Shown: one piece after another, positions 48,791 through 57,074 of the stretch | Layout of the letters: each line of letters starts with the position of its first letter | How positions within the stretch are numbered: the stretch's first letter is position 1 | Origin: Azospirillaceae bacterium | GTDB taxonomy: Bacteria; Pseudomonadota; Alphaproteobacteria; Azospirillales; Azospirillaceae | Reading direction: 5' to 3' | DNA: 64,000 bases | Assembly (NCBI GenBank): GCA_035645145.1 | Contig: DASQNC010000047.1 | Location: 61,867-125,866, forward strand | The notes under the pieces: model-generated | What the model was told of the DNA's origin: nothing | Databases searched by the model: none | Seen by the model: only the letters and a program-made list of their open reading frames with translations | Program-made: the position numbers and the translations under genes

Positions 48791-49248
48791 GGCGCGATCC
48801 CCGCCGTCTGCGCGAGAGGAGGGAGTTCGTTGTGCACGGCCCAGAACATGCCGAGGTCCCGGATGGCTGCGAAGAACGGCTCGAACCCGACCGGTTTCAC
48901 CACGAAGGCGTTCACGCCGAGGCTGTAGCTCCTCGCCAGATCGCGTTCCTCGCGCGAGGAGGTGAACATCACAACCGGCGTATGGCGCAAGCGGGGATCG
49001 CCCTTGACCTGCGCCAGGACCTCAAGGCCATCGATTTTCGGCAATTTGAGATCGAGCAGGATCAGGACCGGATTCCCGGTCTTCCGGTTGGCGAAGGTGC
49101 CACGGGCATGGAGATAGTCCAGGGCTTCGGCCCCGTCGCGGGCGACCACGACGGCGTTGGCAAGCCGACACTGCTCCAGGGCCGCCAGCGTCAGCTCGAC
49201 ATCCTTCGGGCTGTCCTCCACGAGAAGGATGGGCTTGGGCTCCGCCAT
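48787..49248 (-). CDS. phytochrome-associated response regulator (Rcp1-like)
   Basis: 153 aa single receiver. PILLVEDSPKDVELTLAALE, LILLDLKLPKIDGLEVL (phospho-acceptor Asp), VVMFTSSREERDL and AFVVKPVGFEPFF. The long form with HxxP-type extensions matches Rcp1, the partner of cyanobacterial phytochromes. ATG 49248 lies 2 nt beyond the phytochrome stop, and the product is the likely first phospho-acceptor of that kinase. Confidence 0.92.
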   Translation of the reverse strand: MAEPKPILLVEDSPKDVELTLAALEQCRLANAVVVARDGAEALDYLHARGTFANRKTGNPVLILLDLKLPKIDGLEVLAQVKGDPRLRHTPVVMFTSSREERDLARSYSLGVNAFVVKPVGFEPFFAAIRDLGMFWAVHNELPPLAQTAGIAP

Positions 49249-49250
49249 CC

Positions 49251-51542
49251 TCACCCCCTCCCCGTCCGCGGCAGTGCAAGGAAGAAGGTGGCGCCGCCGT
49301 TCACCTGCCCCTCCGCCCACACGCGCCCGCCGTGGCGTTCCACGATCCGTTTGACATTGGCCAGGCCGATCCCGGTCCCCTCGAATTCCTCAACCCGGTG
49401 CAGCCGCTGGAACACGCCGAACAGCTTGTCGGCATAGGCCATGTCGAAGCCGACGCCATTGTCGCGCACGCGGTAGACATTCTCGTCCCCGGTCCGGGTA
49501 CCATCCATCTCTATCACCGCCGGCTGCCGGCCGCGGGAGAACTTCAGTGCATTGTCCAGAAGGTTCTGGACGGCAAGGCGCAGCATCACCGGATCGGCCC
49601 GCGTGGGCGGCAGGTCGGCGATCCGCCACTCGACCGGCTGATCGTCCCCCTCGACGACAAGCCGCCGCTTCACCTCGGCGACCAGCTCGTTCATGTCGAT
49701 CGCCACCGGGGTCAGCGTCGCCCGTCCCATCCGCGAAAAGCCGAGAAGGTCGTCCACGAGCGTCCCGGCGAAGACGGCGGACTCCAGGATGGTGTCGAGA
49801 TAGCGGTTGCCCTGCTCGCTCAGGCGGCCGCCCTCGGACTTCTTCAGAAGTTGCCCGTAGCCGACGATGTGCCGGAACGGGGCGCGCAGGTCGTGGCTGA
49901 CGGAGTAGGAGAAAGCCTCGAGCTCCCTGTTGATGCTGGCCAGCCGCTCGGACAGAGCCGCCATTTCCTCGGCCTTGCGCAGCACGATGTCCACGATGGC
50001 GGTGCGCAGCTCGGCCGCGGCGTCGATCTCGGCCGCATGCCAGGGGGGCGAGCGCAGCCGCACCGTTTCCTTCCAGCTCTCGAACGATTTGCGCGGATGC
50101 AGCCGAAGCCCCGCCGGATCGGGGTCGCCGGGCTTGCGCGGATCTCCGCCCCAACGGACGGTGCGGATGACCTCGGGGCGGAACCACAGCACGTAGCTGT
50201 CGTGGATCTGCGAGATGGGGATGGCGAGGACGCCGCTCGCGCGGTCCTTCAGGGCCTCGCCCTCCGGCAGCCGCGCCGCGAGATTGTCGGTGGCGAACAG
50301 GTCCTCCCGGCGCTGGCCGGCGAGCCAACTCGCCAGGCGCCTCACCTCGGGCTCGGACGGGGTGTCGCCGACGAGCACGCAGGCGTCGTTGGTGACCACC
50401 GCCGCCCCGGTGGCATTCGTCAGGGCCAGCAGGTCGTCGGGGCAGGAGACCAGACCATCGACGAAATGGTCCGCGCCCGCCATGTGGGCGAGCAGCCGCG
50501 CCTGCACCGCGCGCAGGGTGTGGCGGTATTCGGACAGCGCGGCGGTTTCCTTGGCCGCGATCTGCATCGACAGCACCTGCCCGATGAAGTCGCAGGCGAT
50601 GCGGACATGGTAGGGGACGCGCAAGGGTGCGCCGTTGTGACAGGAAATCAGGCCCCACAACCGGTCGCCGTGGAGCAGCGAGATCGACATGGAGGCCATG
50701 GTCCCCATGTTGCGCATGTATTCGAGGTGCACCGGCGACACGCTGCGCAGGACCGAGAAACTGAGGTCGACGGGCCGGCCGGTGACCGGGTTGACGGCCG
50801 GGACGATCGGGGCCGGCACGTAGTTGGCATCGGCAATCAGGCGCAGGCGGTTCCGCCGGTAGAGTTCGCGTGCCTGCGCCGGGATGTCGGACGCCGGGAA
50901 CCGCAGGTCCAGGTACGAGGGCAGCCGGTCGTTGCGGTCCTCGGCGATCACCGTGCCGTTCCACGCCTCGTCGAAGCGGTAGACGAGCACCCGGTCGAAA
51001 CCCGTGATGCGCCGCACCTCGCGCGCGGCGAATGCGGCGAGATCCTCGACCGCCGGGAGGCGCTGGAGCCCGTCGAGGAAACGGCTGACGCGGGGGTGGA
51101 CGTCGTCGAAGGTGGCCGGATCCCCGGCGGCCGCCTGTTCGAGTTCGACGATGATCGCATCGTCGGACCGGTGGGCGACGACGTGGTGGGTCGTTCCGTC
51201 CGACCCGAGGACGCCGAGGTGGATGACGCCCGCCGCGGCGGGCAGGCGGTCGGCCAAGCCATCGAACAGCGGCGCCGCCCCGGACCCGAGCACATCGGCC
51301 AGGGGCCGGCCGACCGTATCGGCGCCCGTCACGCCAAGGCCCGCATCCCCGACGGCGGCTTGCAGGATCCGGCCGCTTCCGGGATCGACCACGAACAGCG
51401 CGCCGTGCGGCTGGATGGCACCGGACATGTGGATCGGCTCGCGCTCACAGGCGGTCAGGTCCGGCACCTGCGCGGCGGCCCCGGCATCCGCCGGAAGGTC
51501 CGTCCACCCCGTGTATGCCCACCCCGTGTGCGATTGAGTCAA
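49251..51542 (-). CDS. bphP: bacteriophytochrome histidine kinase
   Basis: 763 aa, the usual BphP length. PAS domain with biliverdin-attachment Cys32 in DLTACEREPIHMSGAIQPHG. GAF domain with FDRVLVYRFDEAWNGTVIAED and the FPASDIPAQARELYRRNRLR motif (chromophore-contact Asp), then YMRNMGTMASMSISLLH (conserved His region). PHY domain with the tongue motif VLWFRPEVIRTVRWGGDPRK. HisKA (FSYSVSHDLRAPFRHIVGYG) and HATPase (VQNLLDNALKFSRG, DNGVGFDMAYADKLFGVFQRLH) complete it. The TTG at 51542 is chosen: it overlaps the heme oxygenase stop as TTGA, has GGGAG about 8 nt upstream, and leaves the normal short N-terminus. It senses red/far-red light. Confidence 0.94.
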   Translation of the reverse strand: MTQSHTGWAYTGWTDLPADAGAAAQVPDLTACEREPIHMSGAIQPHGALFVVDPGSGRILQAAVGDAGLGVTGADTVGRPLADVLGSGAAPLFDGLADRLPAAAGVIHLGVLGSDGTTHHVVAHRSDDAIIVELEQAAAGDPATFDDVHPRVSRFLDGLQRLPAVEDLAAFAAREVRRITGFDRVLVYRFDEAWNGTVIAEDRNDRLPSYLDLRFPASDIPAQARELYRRNRLRLIADANYVPAPIVPAVNPVTGRPVDLSFSVLRSVSPVHLEYMRNMGTMASMSISLLHGDRLWGLISCHNGAPLRVPYHVRIACDFIGQVLSMQIAAKETAALSEYRHTLRAVQARLLAHMAGADHFVDGLVSCPDDLLALTNATGAAVVTNDACVLVGDTPSEPEVRRLASWLAGQRREDLFATDNLAARLPEGEALKDRASGVLAIPISQIHDSYVLWFRPEVIRTVRWGGDPRKPGDPDPAGLRLHPRKSFESWKETVRLRSPPWHAAEIDAAAELRTAIVDIVLRKAEEMAALSERLASINRELEAFSYSVSHDLRAPFRHIVGYGQLLKKSEGGRLSEQGNRYLDTILESAVFAGTLVDDLLGFSRMGRATLTPVAIDMNELVAEVKRRLVVEGDDQPVEWRIADLPPTRADPVMLRLAVQNLLDNALKFSRGRQPAVIEMDGTRTGDENVYRVRDNGVGFDMAYADKLFGVFQRLHRVEEFEGTGIGLANVKRIVERHGGRVWAEGQVNGGATFFLALPRTGRG

Positions 51543-52171
51543 GGACAGCTCCCCAGGCACGATCGGAACAGCGTGAAGGCGGAATGCGCCCCGGCCACGA
51601 TGGCCGGCAGCCGGCCACGGTCGGCGCCATAGGCCTCGAGCTTTGCACAAAAGCCGCGCCAGAGGGCACCGTCCTCCGGGCCGCCCTGAAAGAACTCGCG
51701 GCCGGCGGCGGTCGGCAGAAGGCCTTGAAGCCAACCGTGCATCACCTTGCCGCCGAGGGTGGAGCCCTGGACCGTGTACAGGCACCCGGCCGCGAAGCCT
51801 TCCGGGCCGTCGGGCACAGGGTCCGTCGGCGCGGGTGCGGCCACCACGCCGAGATGGGCGAGATCCCGGCGGAGCCGGTCGAGGCGCTCATCGACCGGCC
51901 GGAGGAGATCGTACGCGCCGATGGTGACACAGCCCGCACGGCAGGCGGGCGCAACCGCACTGTGGAAGCGGTTAAGGGTCTGAAGAAGCCGGACATAGCC
52001 GACGAGGTCCATGTGGCCGCGCGCCATTCGGACGAAAGGCGCCGCATCATGCAACGCCTGGTGCTCGATGGCCGTGGCGGCCCTCAGGAGTCCACGAACA
52101 GACCCACCGGCGGGATCTAACCGGAGAGGGATCGGCGTCGTGCCGGACCCAAGCGGAACGTTGGCCTCCAT
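51539..52171 (-). CDS. bphO: biliverdin-producing heme oxygenase
   Basis: 210 aa bacterial heme oxygenase of the BphO type. Proximal heme ligand His in LLRAATAIEHQALHDAAPF; distal helix Gly-rich segment in GCLYTVQGSTLGGKVMHGWL; RFHSAVAP. It opens heme to biliverdin, the chromophore attached to BphP encoded immediately downstream with a 4-bp overlap. ATG 52171 is used. Heme oxygenase-phytochrome coupling is a standard operon arrangement. Confidence 0.92.
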   Translation of the reverse strand: MEANVPLGSGTTPIPLRLDPAGGSVRGLLRAATAIEHQALHDAAPFVRMARGHMDLVGYVRLLQTLNRFHSAVAPACRAGCVTIGAYDLLRPVDERLDRLRRDLAHLGVVAAPAPTDPVPDGPEGFAAGCLYTVQGSTLGGKVMHGWLQGLLPTAAGREFFQGGPEDGALWRGFCAKLEAYGADRGRLPAIVAGAHSAFTLFRSCLGSCP

Positions 52172-52505
52172 TCGCCCTCCGTTGTCGCCGCCGCAACCGG
52201 CTGGGGCTGTCCATGTGACCGGCGCAAATGGCCTCGGGTTCCCGCCAGCCTTCGCCATCCCTGTGCCCCCGTGACAAGCGGATCAGGTTCGGCGGGCGGC
52301 AAGACCGATGCCCGCCCCGAAATCCTACCAGGACATTAACGATGTTTGTAGACGCGCCCGGACGGGCTTGGTGGGATGCAAACGAAAGAACGCCGCCTGC
52401 TTTCCTCGACAACGCGACGTAAGCCAAAGGCGTGTGGTATATACCCAAAAGCAGTAACTCGGTCGTGCGGTCGGCCGAAGTGCGGTTTTGAGGGTGGACG
52501 AGGAA
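52172..52505. other. divergent promoter region, phytochrome operon / chemoreceptor
   Basis: 334 bp without a convincing gene. It holds the promoters for bphO (minus) and the chemoreceptor (plus). A relatively AT-rich patch (GTATATACCC) lies at about 52437-52446, 60-70 bp before the receptor start. Confidence 0.45.
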
Positions 52506-54185
52506 ATGATCCGGGCAACTTCGCTTCCTGCGCGCATTGCCATGCTTCTGGCATTCAGCGTCGCCATCGTGGCATTGGCCTTGTGGGCGGCGGTGTTCGC
52601 CCTTCTCGGCGCCGACGCCGAGCGGCGCGCGCTGGAGCGGCAGGAGACGAACATGCGCGTTGCTTGGCAGGTGCTGGGCACGCTGGGCACCGACTTCGCC
52701 CTGAAGGACGGCAAGCTGGTGGTCGGCAACACCGTTCTCGATGGCAACTTTGTGCCGGTCGACCGGATCCGCGAGCTCGTCGGCGGAATGGCGACGATCT
52801 TCAAGGGCGATGAGCGCGTCTCGACGAACATTCCGAAACCGGGCGGCGCCCCCGGCGAGCGCGCCATCGGCACCCGGCTTGCCGCGGGTCCCGTTTACGA
52901 CACCGTCCTGAAGTCGGGCCAACGCTTCCGTGGCCAAGCCGACATCCTTGGCACGGCGTTCTACACGGCCTACGACCCGATCAAGGACGCCTCGGGGAAG
53001 GTCATCGGCGTCCTGTATGTCGGCGTGCCGAAGGCGGAATTCTTCAGCGCGGTCGAGGAAAGCGCCGTCCGCATCGGCGGGCTGGCGGCGGCCCTGGCGC
53101 TGGTGGTCGGGATCGCGGGCTATCTGCTGCTGCGCCGGACCTTCGGCCCCTTGAAAGCGATGACGGCGGCGATGCGGCGCCTTGCGGAAAACGACCTTGC
53201 GGTCGAGGTGCCCGGCACCGACCGCAAGGACGAGGTGGGCGCGATGGCAGCGGCGGTCACGGTGTTCCGGGACAGCATGCGCCGCGCCGACGAATTGGCG
53301 GCCGAGCAGGAGGCGGCGCGGGCGGAGCGGGTGCGGCGGCGTCAGGCCCAGGAGGCGCTGACGGCGGCCTTCGTGTCGGAAATGGAGGGCGTGTCGGGGG
53401 CGGTCACGTTGGCGGCCGGCCAGGTGCGCACCGATGCCGAGGGCCTTGCCGCGACGGCCGAACAGACGAACCGTCAGGCGTCGGCGGTGGCCGCGGCCTC
53501 GCAGCAGGCGACGGGCAGCGTGCAGACGGTGGCGGCCGCGGCCGAGGAACTGTCGGCCTCGATCGCGGAGATCGGCGCCCAGACCGCACGCGCGACCGAG
53601 GTGGCGCGGGAAGCGGTTGGCCAGGCGCAGGCGACGGACGCGACGGTGCAGGGCCTGGCCGCGGCGGCGCAGCGGATCGGCGAAGTGGTCCAGCTGATTC
53701 AGTCGATCGCGGCGCAGACCAACCTGCTGGCGCTGAACGCGACGATTGAGGCCGCGCGCGCCGGCGAGGCCGGCAAGGGCTTCGCCGTGGTCGCCAGCGA
53801 GGTCAAGAACCTCGCCGCCCAGACCGCCAAGGCGACCGAGGAGATCCAGCAGCAGATCGAGGGCGTGCGCGGCGAGACCGACCGCGCGGTTACGGCGATC
53901 CAGGAAATCTCGGCCACGATCGCACGCGTCAGCGAGATCACGACCGGCGTGGCCGCCGCGGTGGAGGAGCAGGCCGCCGCCACGTCGGAAATCGCCCGCA
54001 ACACCCAGGAGGCGGCGGCCAGCACGGGCGATGTGGCGCGCAACATCGCGGGCGTGACCGACGCCGCGCAGGTCGCGGGCACGTCGGCGGAACACATGCT
54101 GGGCGCGGCCAGGGACCTGAGCACCCAGGCCCAGGCCTTGAAGAGCGCGGTGGACCGCTACGTCGAGGAAAGCAAGGCGGTCTGA
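52506..54185 (+). CDS. methyl-accepting chemotaxis protein with Cache-type sensor
   Basis: 559 aa. Helix 1 ([20 protein letters not shown]), then a periplasmic single-Cache-like sensor of about 150 aa ([57 protein letters not shown]). Helix 2 ([17 protein letters not shown]) leads to HAMP and the cytoplasmic signalling tip [40 protein letters not shown] (CheA/CheW contact). ATG 52506 is preceded by GAGGA close by; GTG 52494 or TTG 52488 are alternatives. Divergent from bphO, so a shared promoter region could link motility and light sensing (inference). Confidence 0.93.
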   Translation: MIRATSLPARIAMLLAFSVAIVALALWAAVFALLGADAERRALERQETNMRVAWQVLGTLGTDFALKDGKLVVGNTVLDGNFVPVDRIRELVGGMATIFKGDERVSTNIPKPGGAPGERAIGTRLAAGPVYDTVLKSGQRFRGQADILGTAFYTAYDPIKDASGKVIGVLYVGVPKAEFFSAVEESAVRIGGLAAALALVVGIAGYLLLRRTFGPLKAMTAAMRRLAENDLAVEVPGTDRKDEVGAMAAAVTVFRDSMRRADELAAEQEAARAERVRRRQAQEALTAAFVSEMEGVSGAVTLAAGQVRTDAEGLAATAEQTNRQASAVAAASQQATGSVQTVAAAAEELSASIAEIGAQTARATEVAREAVGQAQATDATVQGLAAAAQRIGEVVQLIQSIAAQTNLLALNATIEAARAGEAGKGFAVVASEVKNLAAQTAKATEEIQQQIEGVRGETDRAVTAIQEISATIARVSEITTGVAAAVEEQAAATSEIARNTQEAAASTGDVARNIAGVTDAAQVAGTSAEHMLGAARDLSTQAQALKSAVDRYVEESKAV

Positions 54186-54235
54186 ACGGGCGGCGGTGGC
54201 CGGCACCCGGAGGGTGGGCGCCGGCCACCGCCCGT
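54186..54235 (+). terminator. strong GC hairpin after the chemoreceptor gene
   Basis: ACGGGCGG-CGG-TGGCCGGC (54186-54204) pairs with GCCGGCCACCGCCCGT (54220-54235), a 16-bp stem with a 3-nt bulge, starting inside the stop region. It is followed by a C-run rather than T-run. It separates the receptor gene from array 2, which is transcribed toward it. Confidence 0.65.
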
Positions 54236-54335
54236 CCCCCCGTCGCGCGGGAACGCCGGGCCGGTTCCCGGACCGTTCCCGCGGCGCCCCTTATCCGGTG
54301 CCCGGTCTGTCGGGGCGGGCGGCCACGGCTCCCAG

Positions 54336-54891
54336 TTACGGATCCACGCTCCCGTGAGGGAGCGACCCGTCCGGTCGGTGAGGCCCGCGAGCCATTGCTT
54401 GTTTCGATCCACGCTCCCGTGAGGGAGCGACAGGCCGCCAGCTCCCCGTAGGTCGGCCAGAACTTGTTTCGATCCACGCTCCCGTGAGGGAGCGACATCG
54501 CAACGGCTCCCAGAACAGGCGCCGATAGATGGTTTCGATCCACGCTCCCGTGAGGGAGCGACGCGGACGCGCCGCCTTCGTGGACCCGCCCTATCCCGTT
54601 TCGATCCACGCTCCCGTGAGGGAGCGACAAGGCATGGCATGACGAGGAGCGGCCGGAAGCGCTGTTTCGATCCACGCTCCCGTGAGGGAGCGACGGTCAA
54701 GGCAGCGGCCGAATGATCTGCGCTATCGGTTTCGATCCACGCTCCCGTGAGGGAGCGACCCCGGGCCGGGGAACTGACGCAGCGCATGGCCGAGGGTTTC
54801 GATCCACGCTCCCGTGAGGGAGCGACTAGTGCGGCATCACCCGGCCGCCGACGGTTGGATGTTTCGATCCACGCTCCCGTGAGGGAGCGAC
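54336..54891 (-). CRISPR. CRISPR array 2 (type I-C repeats), 9 repeats, 8 spacers
   Basis: 31-bp repeats, on this strand GTTTCGATCC-ACGCTCCCGT-GAGGGAGCGAC, start at 54401, 54466, 54532, 54598, 54664, 54729, 54796 and 54861. A distal copy at 54336-54366 has the first five bases degenerated. The repeat differs from array 1 at one base (GTTTCG versus GTTTCA). Spacers are 34-36 bp. The array lies directly downstream of cas2 with its leader between, the standard I-C position, and is transcribed in the same direction as the cas operon. The spacer at 54563-54597 encodes GRAAFVDPPYP in one frame. Confidence 0.98.
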
Positions 54892-55071
54892 CCCGGCACT
54901 CTAAGCCATTCCAGCTGCAGGGAAAATGGCCACGGTTGCGCGAACCCCAGTGGCACGAAGGGCGTTTGGGCCCTCTTTTCGCGGGGCGATCGACAAGCAT
55001 CCGGGAAAGTCAGGCTTTTTCCGTGCGCGAACCGGCCGGGCAATGCCTGTGCGCTTGGGGTTCGCGCATCA
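54892..55071 (-). promoter_or_regulatory. leader of CRISPR array 2
   Basis: Homologous to 46503-46690 over about 180 bp. Conserved blocks include CCCGGCACTCTAA at the repeat junction, GGAAAATGGCCACGGTTGCG and TTTTTCCGTGCGCGAACC. The decamer TGCGCGAACC is at 54937 and 55024, inverted at 55059-55068. The homology ends at the cas2 stop codon, so the cas operon abuts the leader with no gap. Confidence 0.85.
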
Positions 55072-55359
55072 AAACAGCAGCGGACCTTCGAGGTCGAGAA
55101 CGGGCTTGGCGCCGACATGTTCGATCCGCCTGCGCCCCTCCGCGCCAAGGCGGTAAAAGCGCAGGCTGTCGGCGGTGGGATCGATCTCGGCGATCAAGCG
55201 GGCGCGCAGGGCGACCCATTGGGCGGGATCGACCTCGCACTCGAACACGGAATTCTGCACGCGCTGGCCGAAATCCAGGCAGGCCCGGGCCACGCGGCGC
55301 AGACGCCGGCGTCCCGCCGCGTCCTCCGTGCTCACATCGTAGGTGACCAGCATCAGCAT
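55069..55359 (-). CDS. cas2: CRISPR-associated endonuclease Cas2
   Basis: 96 aa, ferredoxin-like fold: MLVTYDVSTEDAAGRRRLRR (conserved Asp after beta-1), ACLDFGQRVQNSVFECEVDP and SLRFYRLG. It assembles with Cas1 for spacer integration. ATG 55359 (or 55353, two codons in) follows the cas1 stop by 7 bp. The gene ends exactly where the conserved array leader begins. Confidence 0.95.
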   Translation of the reverse strand: MLMLVTYDVSTEDAAGRRRLRRVARACLDFGQRVQNSVFECEVDPAQWVALRARLIAEIDPTADSLRFYRLGAEGRRRIEHVGAKPVLDLEGPLLF

Positions 55360-55366
55360 GGGCGGC

Positions 55367-56407
55367 TCACTTCCAGACGAAGGCGGGATAACCGTCCAGA
55401 TCGCCCCGCAGATGCCGAGCCAGCAATTGCGCCTGGAGGCTCGCCACAAGGCCCAGGGGAACCGTCTCGTCCAGGAACGGATGCCGCAACTCGTCGCGTT
55501 TGCGCTCCTGCCAAGCGACCAGCACCCGACGACGCGCGTCGTCGGTCAGGCGGACGGCGCCGGCCTCCTCGACCACGAAATCGTCCGGCGCGAGCTGGCG
55601 GCGGTTGACGAGGCTGAGGGCCAAGCGGTCGGCCAGGACCGGTCGAAGCTCTTCCATCAGATCAAGCGCAAGGCTCGACCGGCCGGGCCGGTCGGTGTGC
55701 AGGAACCCGACCTGGGGATCGAGGCCATGGGTCTCCAGGGCCGACCGGCAGTCATGGCCCAGGATGGCGTAGAGGAAGGACAGCAGGGCGTTGATCCGGT
55801 CGAGCGGCGGGCGCCGCGAACGCCCGCGAAAGGCGAAGGCATCGCCGTCCGCCCGGATCAGATGGTCGAACACGCCGAAGTAGGTCAGCGCGGCCTCGCC
55901 CTCCAACCCGCGCAACACGTCGACTTCGGACGTGGCCAACGTCCGGCGCACCACGTCGGTCAGCCGCCGCTCCGCGGAAACCAGGGCGTCCTTGGCATCC
56001 GGGGCGAGGCCGTCGCCATGGTCGCGCAGCGCGCGGCGGATCACGGTCCGCTGGTTCCCGGCCTTGGCCGCCACGATGGCCTGCACGATCGGCCCCTTCC
56101 GGGCCGGATCGTCGGCAACCCGGTATTGGGTGCGCCGGAGCAGCACGTTCCCGGTGCGGCTTCCTTCGACCCGGGCAAGGAAACGCCCGTTGGGATCCAG
56201 ATAGGACACCGTCACGCCCGCCCCGGCGCAGGCGGCCAGGAGCGCCGGCGAGGCCCCGCCCCGGGCGAGGCTGACGACACCGTCCAGCAGATGCAGCGGC
56301 GCGCGGCCACGCTCGACGCCATCGATCTCGACGACGATGTTCTCGCCGTCCTTGCGCAGCCAAGCGTCCTCGTTGGTGACGTAGATGGTGTTCAGCAGGC
56401 GTCGCAT
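55367..56407 (-). CDS. cas1: CRISPR-associated integrase Cas1 (type I-C)
   Basis: 346 aa. N-terminal beta domain: LLNTIYVTNEDAWLRKDGEN, HLLDGVVSLARGGASPALLA, AGVTVSYLDPNGRFLARVEG. Catalytic metal residues: Glu in RGLEGEAALTYFGVF, His in GFLHTDRPGRSSLALDLMEE, Asp in the same helix. ATG 56407 gives the normal start; the frame extends upstream over cas4 but that part is not domain-like. It lies 10 bp after the cas4 stop. Confidence 0.96.
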   Translation of the reverse strand: MRRLLNTIYVTNEDAWLRKDGENIVVEIDGVERGRAPLHLLDGVVSLARGGASPALLAACAGAGVTVSYLDPNGRFLARVEGSRTGNVLLRRTQYRVADDPARKGPIVQAIVAAKAGNQRTVIRRALRDHGDGLAPDAKDALVSAERRLTDVVRRTLATSEVDVLRGLEGEAALTYFGVFDHLIRADGDAFAFRGRSRRPPLDRINALLSFLYAILGHDCRSALETHGLDPQVGFLHTDRPGRSSLALDLMEELRPVLADRLALSLVNRRQLAPDDFVVEEAGAVRLTDDARRRVLVAWQERKRDELRHPFLDETVPLGLVASLQAQLLARHLRGDLDGYPAFVWK

Positions 56408-56417
56408 CGGCGGATCC

Positions 56418-57074
56418 TCAGTCGGCGAGCTGGCGGGCCAGCCACCGGGGCACATTCGACGGCTTCTCCAGCCGGGCCGGCAGGCAAAGGCTTTCGAGCG
56501 AGCAGCGCCGGCAGGCCGGCATGTGCACCGGCGGGGGCGTCCGGCCGGCGGCGATGTTGGCGCGCGCCGCCGCGGCCGTCTCGGCGGTCAGGGCGCGCAA
56601 ATCCCGGTCGAAGACCACCGGGCACCGCCGACGGGTGGCCCCGTAGAACAGCGCACCCTCCCCCACCTCGACCCCGAACATTTCCTCCAGGCAGATCGCC
56701 TGGGCGCAGAGCTGCACCTCGTCGGCCCGGTGCGCCTTGGGCTTGCCGCGCTTGTACTCCACCGGGAAGGGCCGGGGTGGTTTGCCATGGAATTCCACCA
56801 CGTCGGCAATGCCCGCCACGCCCAACCGCAAGGACCGGAGCGCCACGCCTCGGGCGATCCGCACCCCGGGCCGTCCTTCATTGCCGCCCGCGTCCACCTT
56901 CGCGTGCAGCAACCGGCCCTCCGCCGTGGCGCCGTCCTCGGCCCAGATCCCCTCGACATGGATCAGGGCGCATTGGCGCGGGCAGAACAGGTGGTGCTGA
57001 AGGGCGGACAAGGGGATGAGCGCGTCTTCCTCGTCCGCCCCGGCAGGGGGTGGGTGCGCCACCACCGCCGTCAC
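56418..57074 (-). CDS. cas4: CRISPR-associated exonuclease Cas4
   Basis: 218 aa RecB-like nuclease with Fe-S cluster: N-terminal Cys in QHHLFCPRQCALIHVEG; QxxxY-like core EVQLCAQAICLEEMF; nuclease motif FPVEYKRGKPKAHRADE (motif II/III Glu and Lys); C-terminal PACRRCSLESLCLP with three Cys. It trims prespacers and helps select PAM. The GTG at 57074 overlaps the cas7 stop as GTGA and gives a product of normal length; longer frames upstream lie over cas7 and read as non-coding. Confidence 0.93.
   Translation of the reverse strand: MTAVVAHPPPAGADEEDALIPLSALQHHLFCPRQCALIHVEGIWAEDGATAEGRLLHAKVDAGGNEGRPGVRIARGVALRSLRLGVAGIADVVEFHGKPPRPFPVEYKRGKPKAHRADEVQLCAQAICLEEMFGVEVGEGALFYGATRRRCPVVFDRDLRALTAETAAAARANIAAGRTPPPVHMPACRRCSLESLCLPARLEKPSNVPRWLARQLAD

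Noticed and set aside
46503..55071. Direct control of CRISPR immunity by the bacteriophytochrome
   Set aside because: Adjacency and possible readthrough are seen, but no shared operator or regulator is visible. It is kept only as a testable side question and not claimed.
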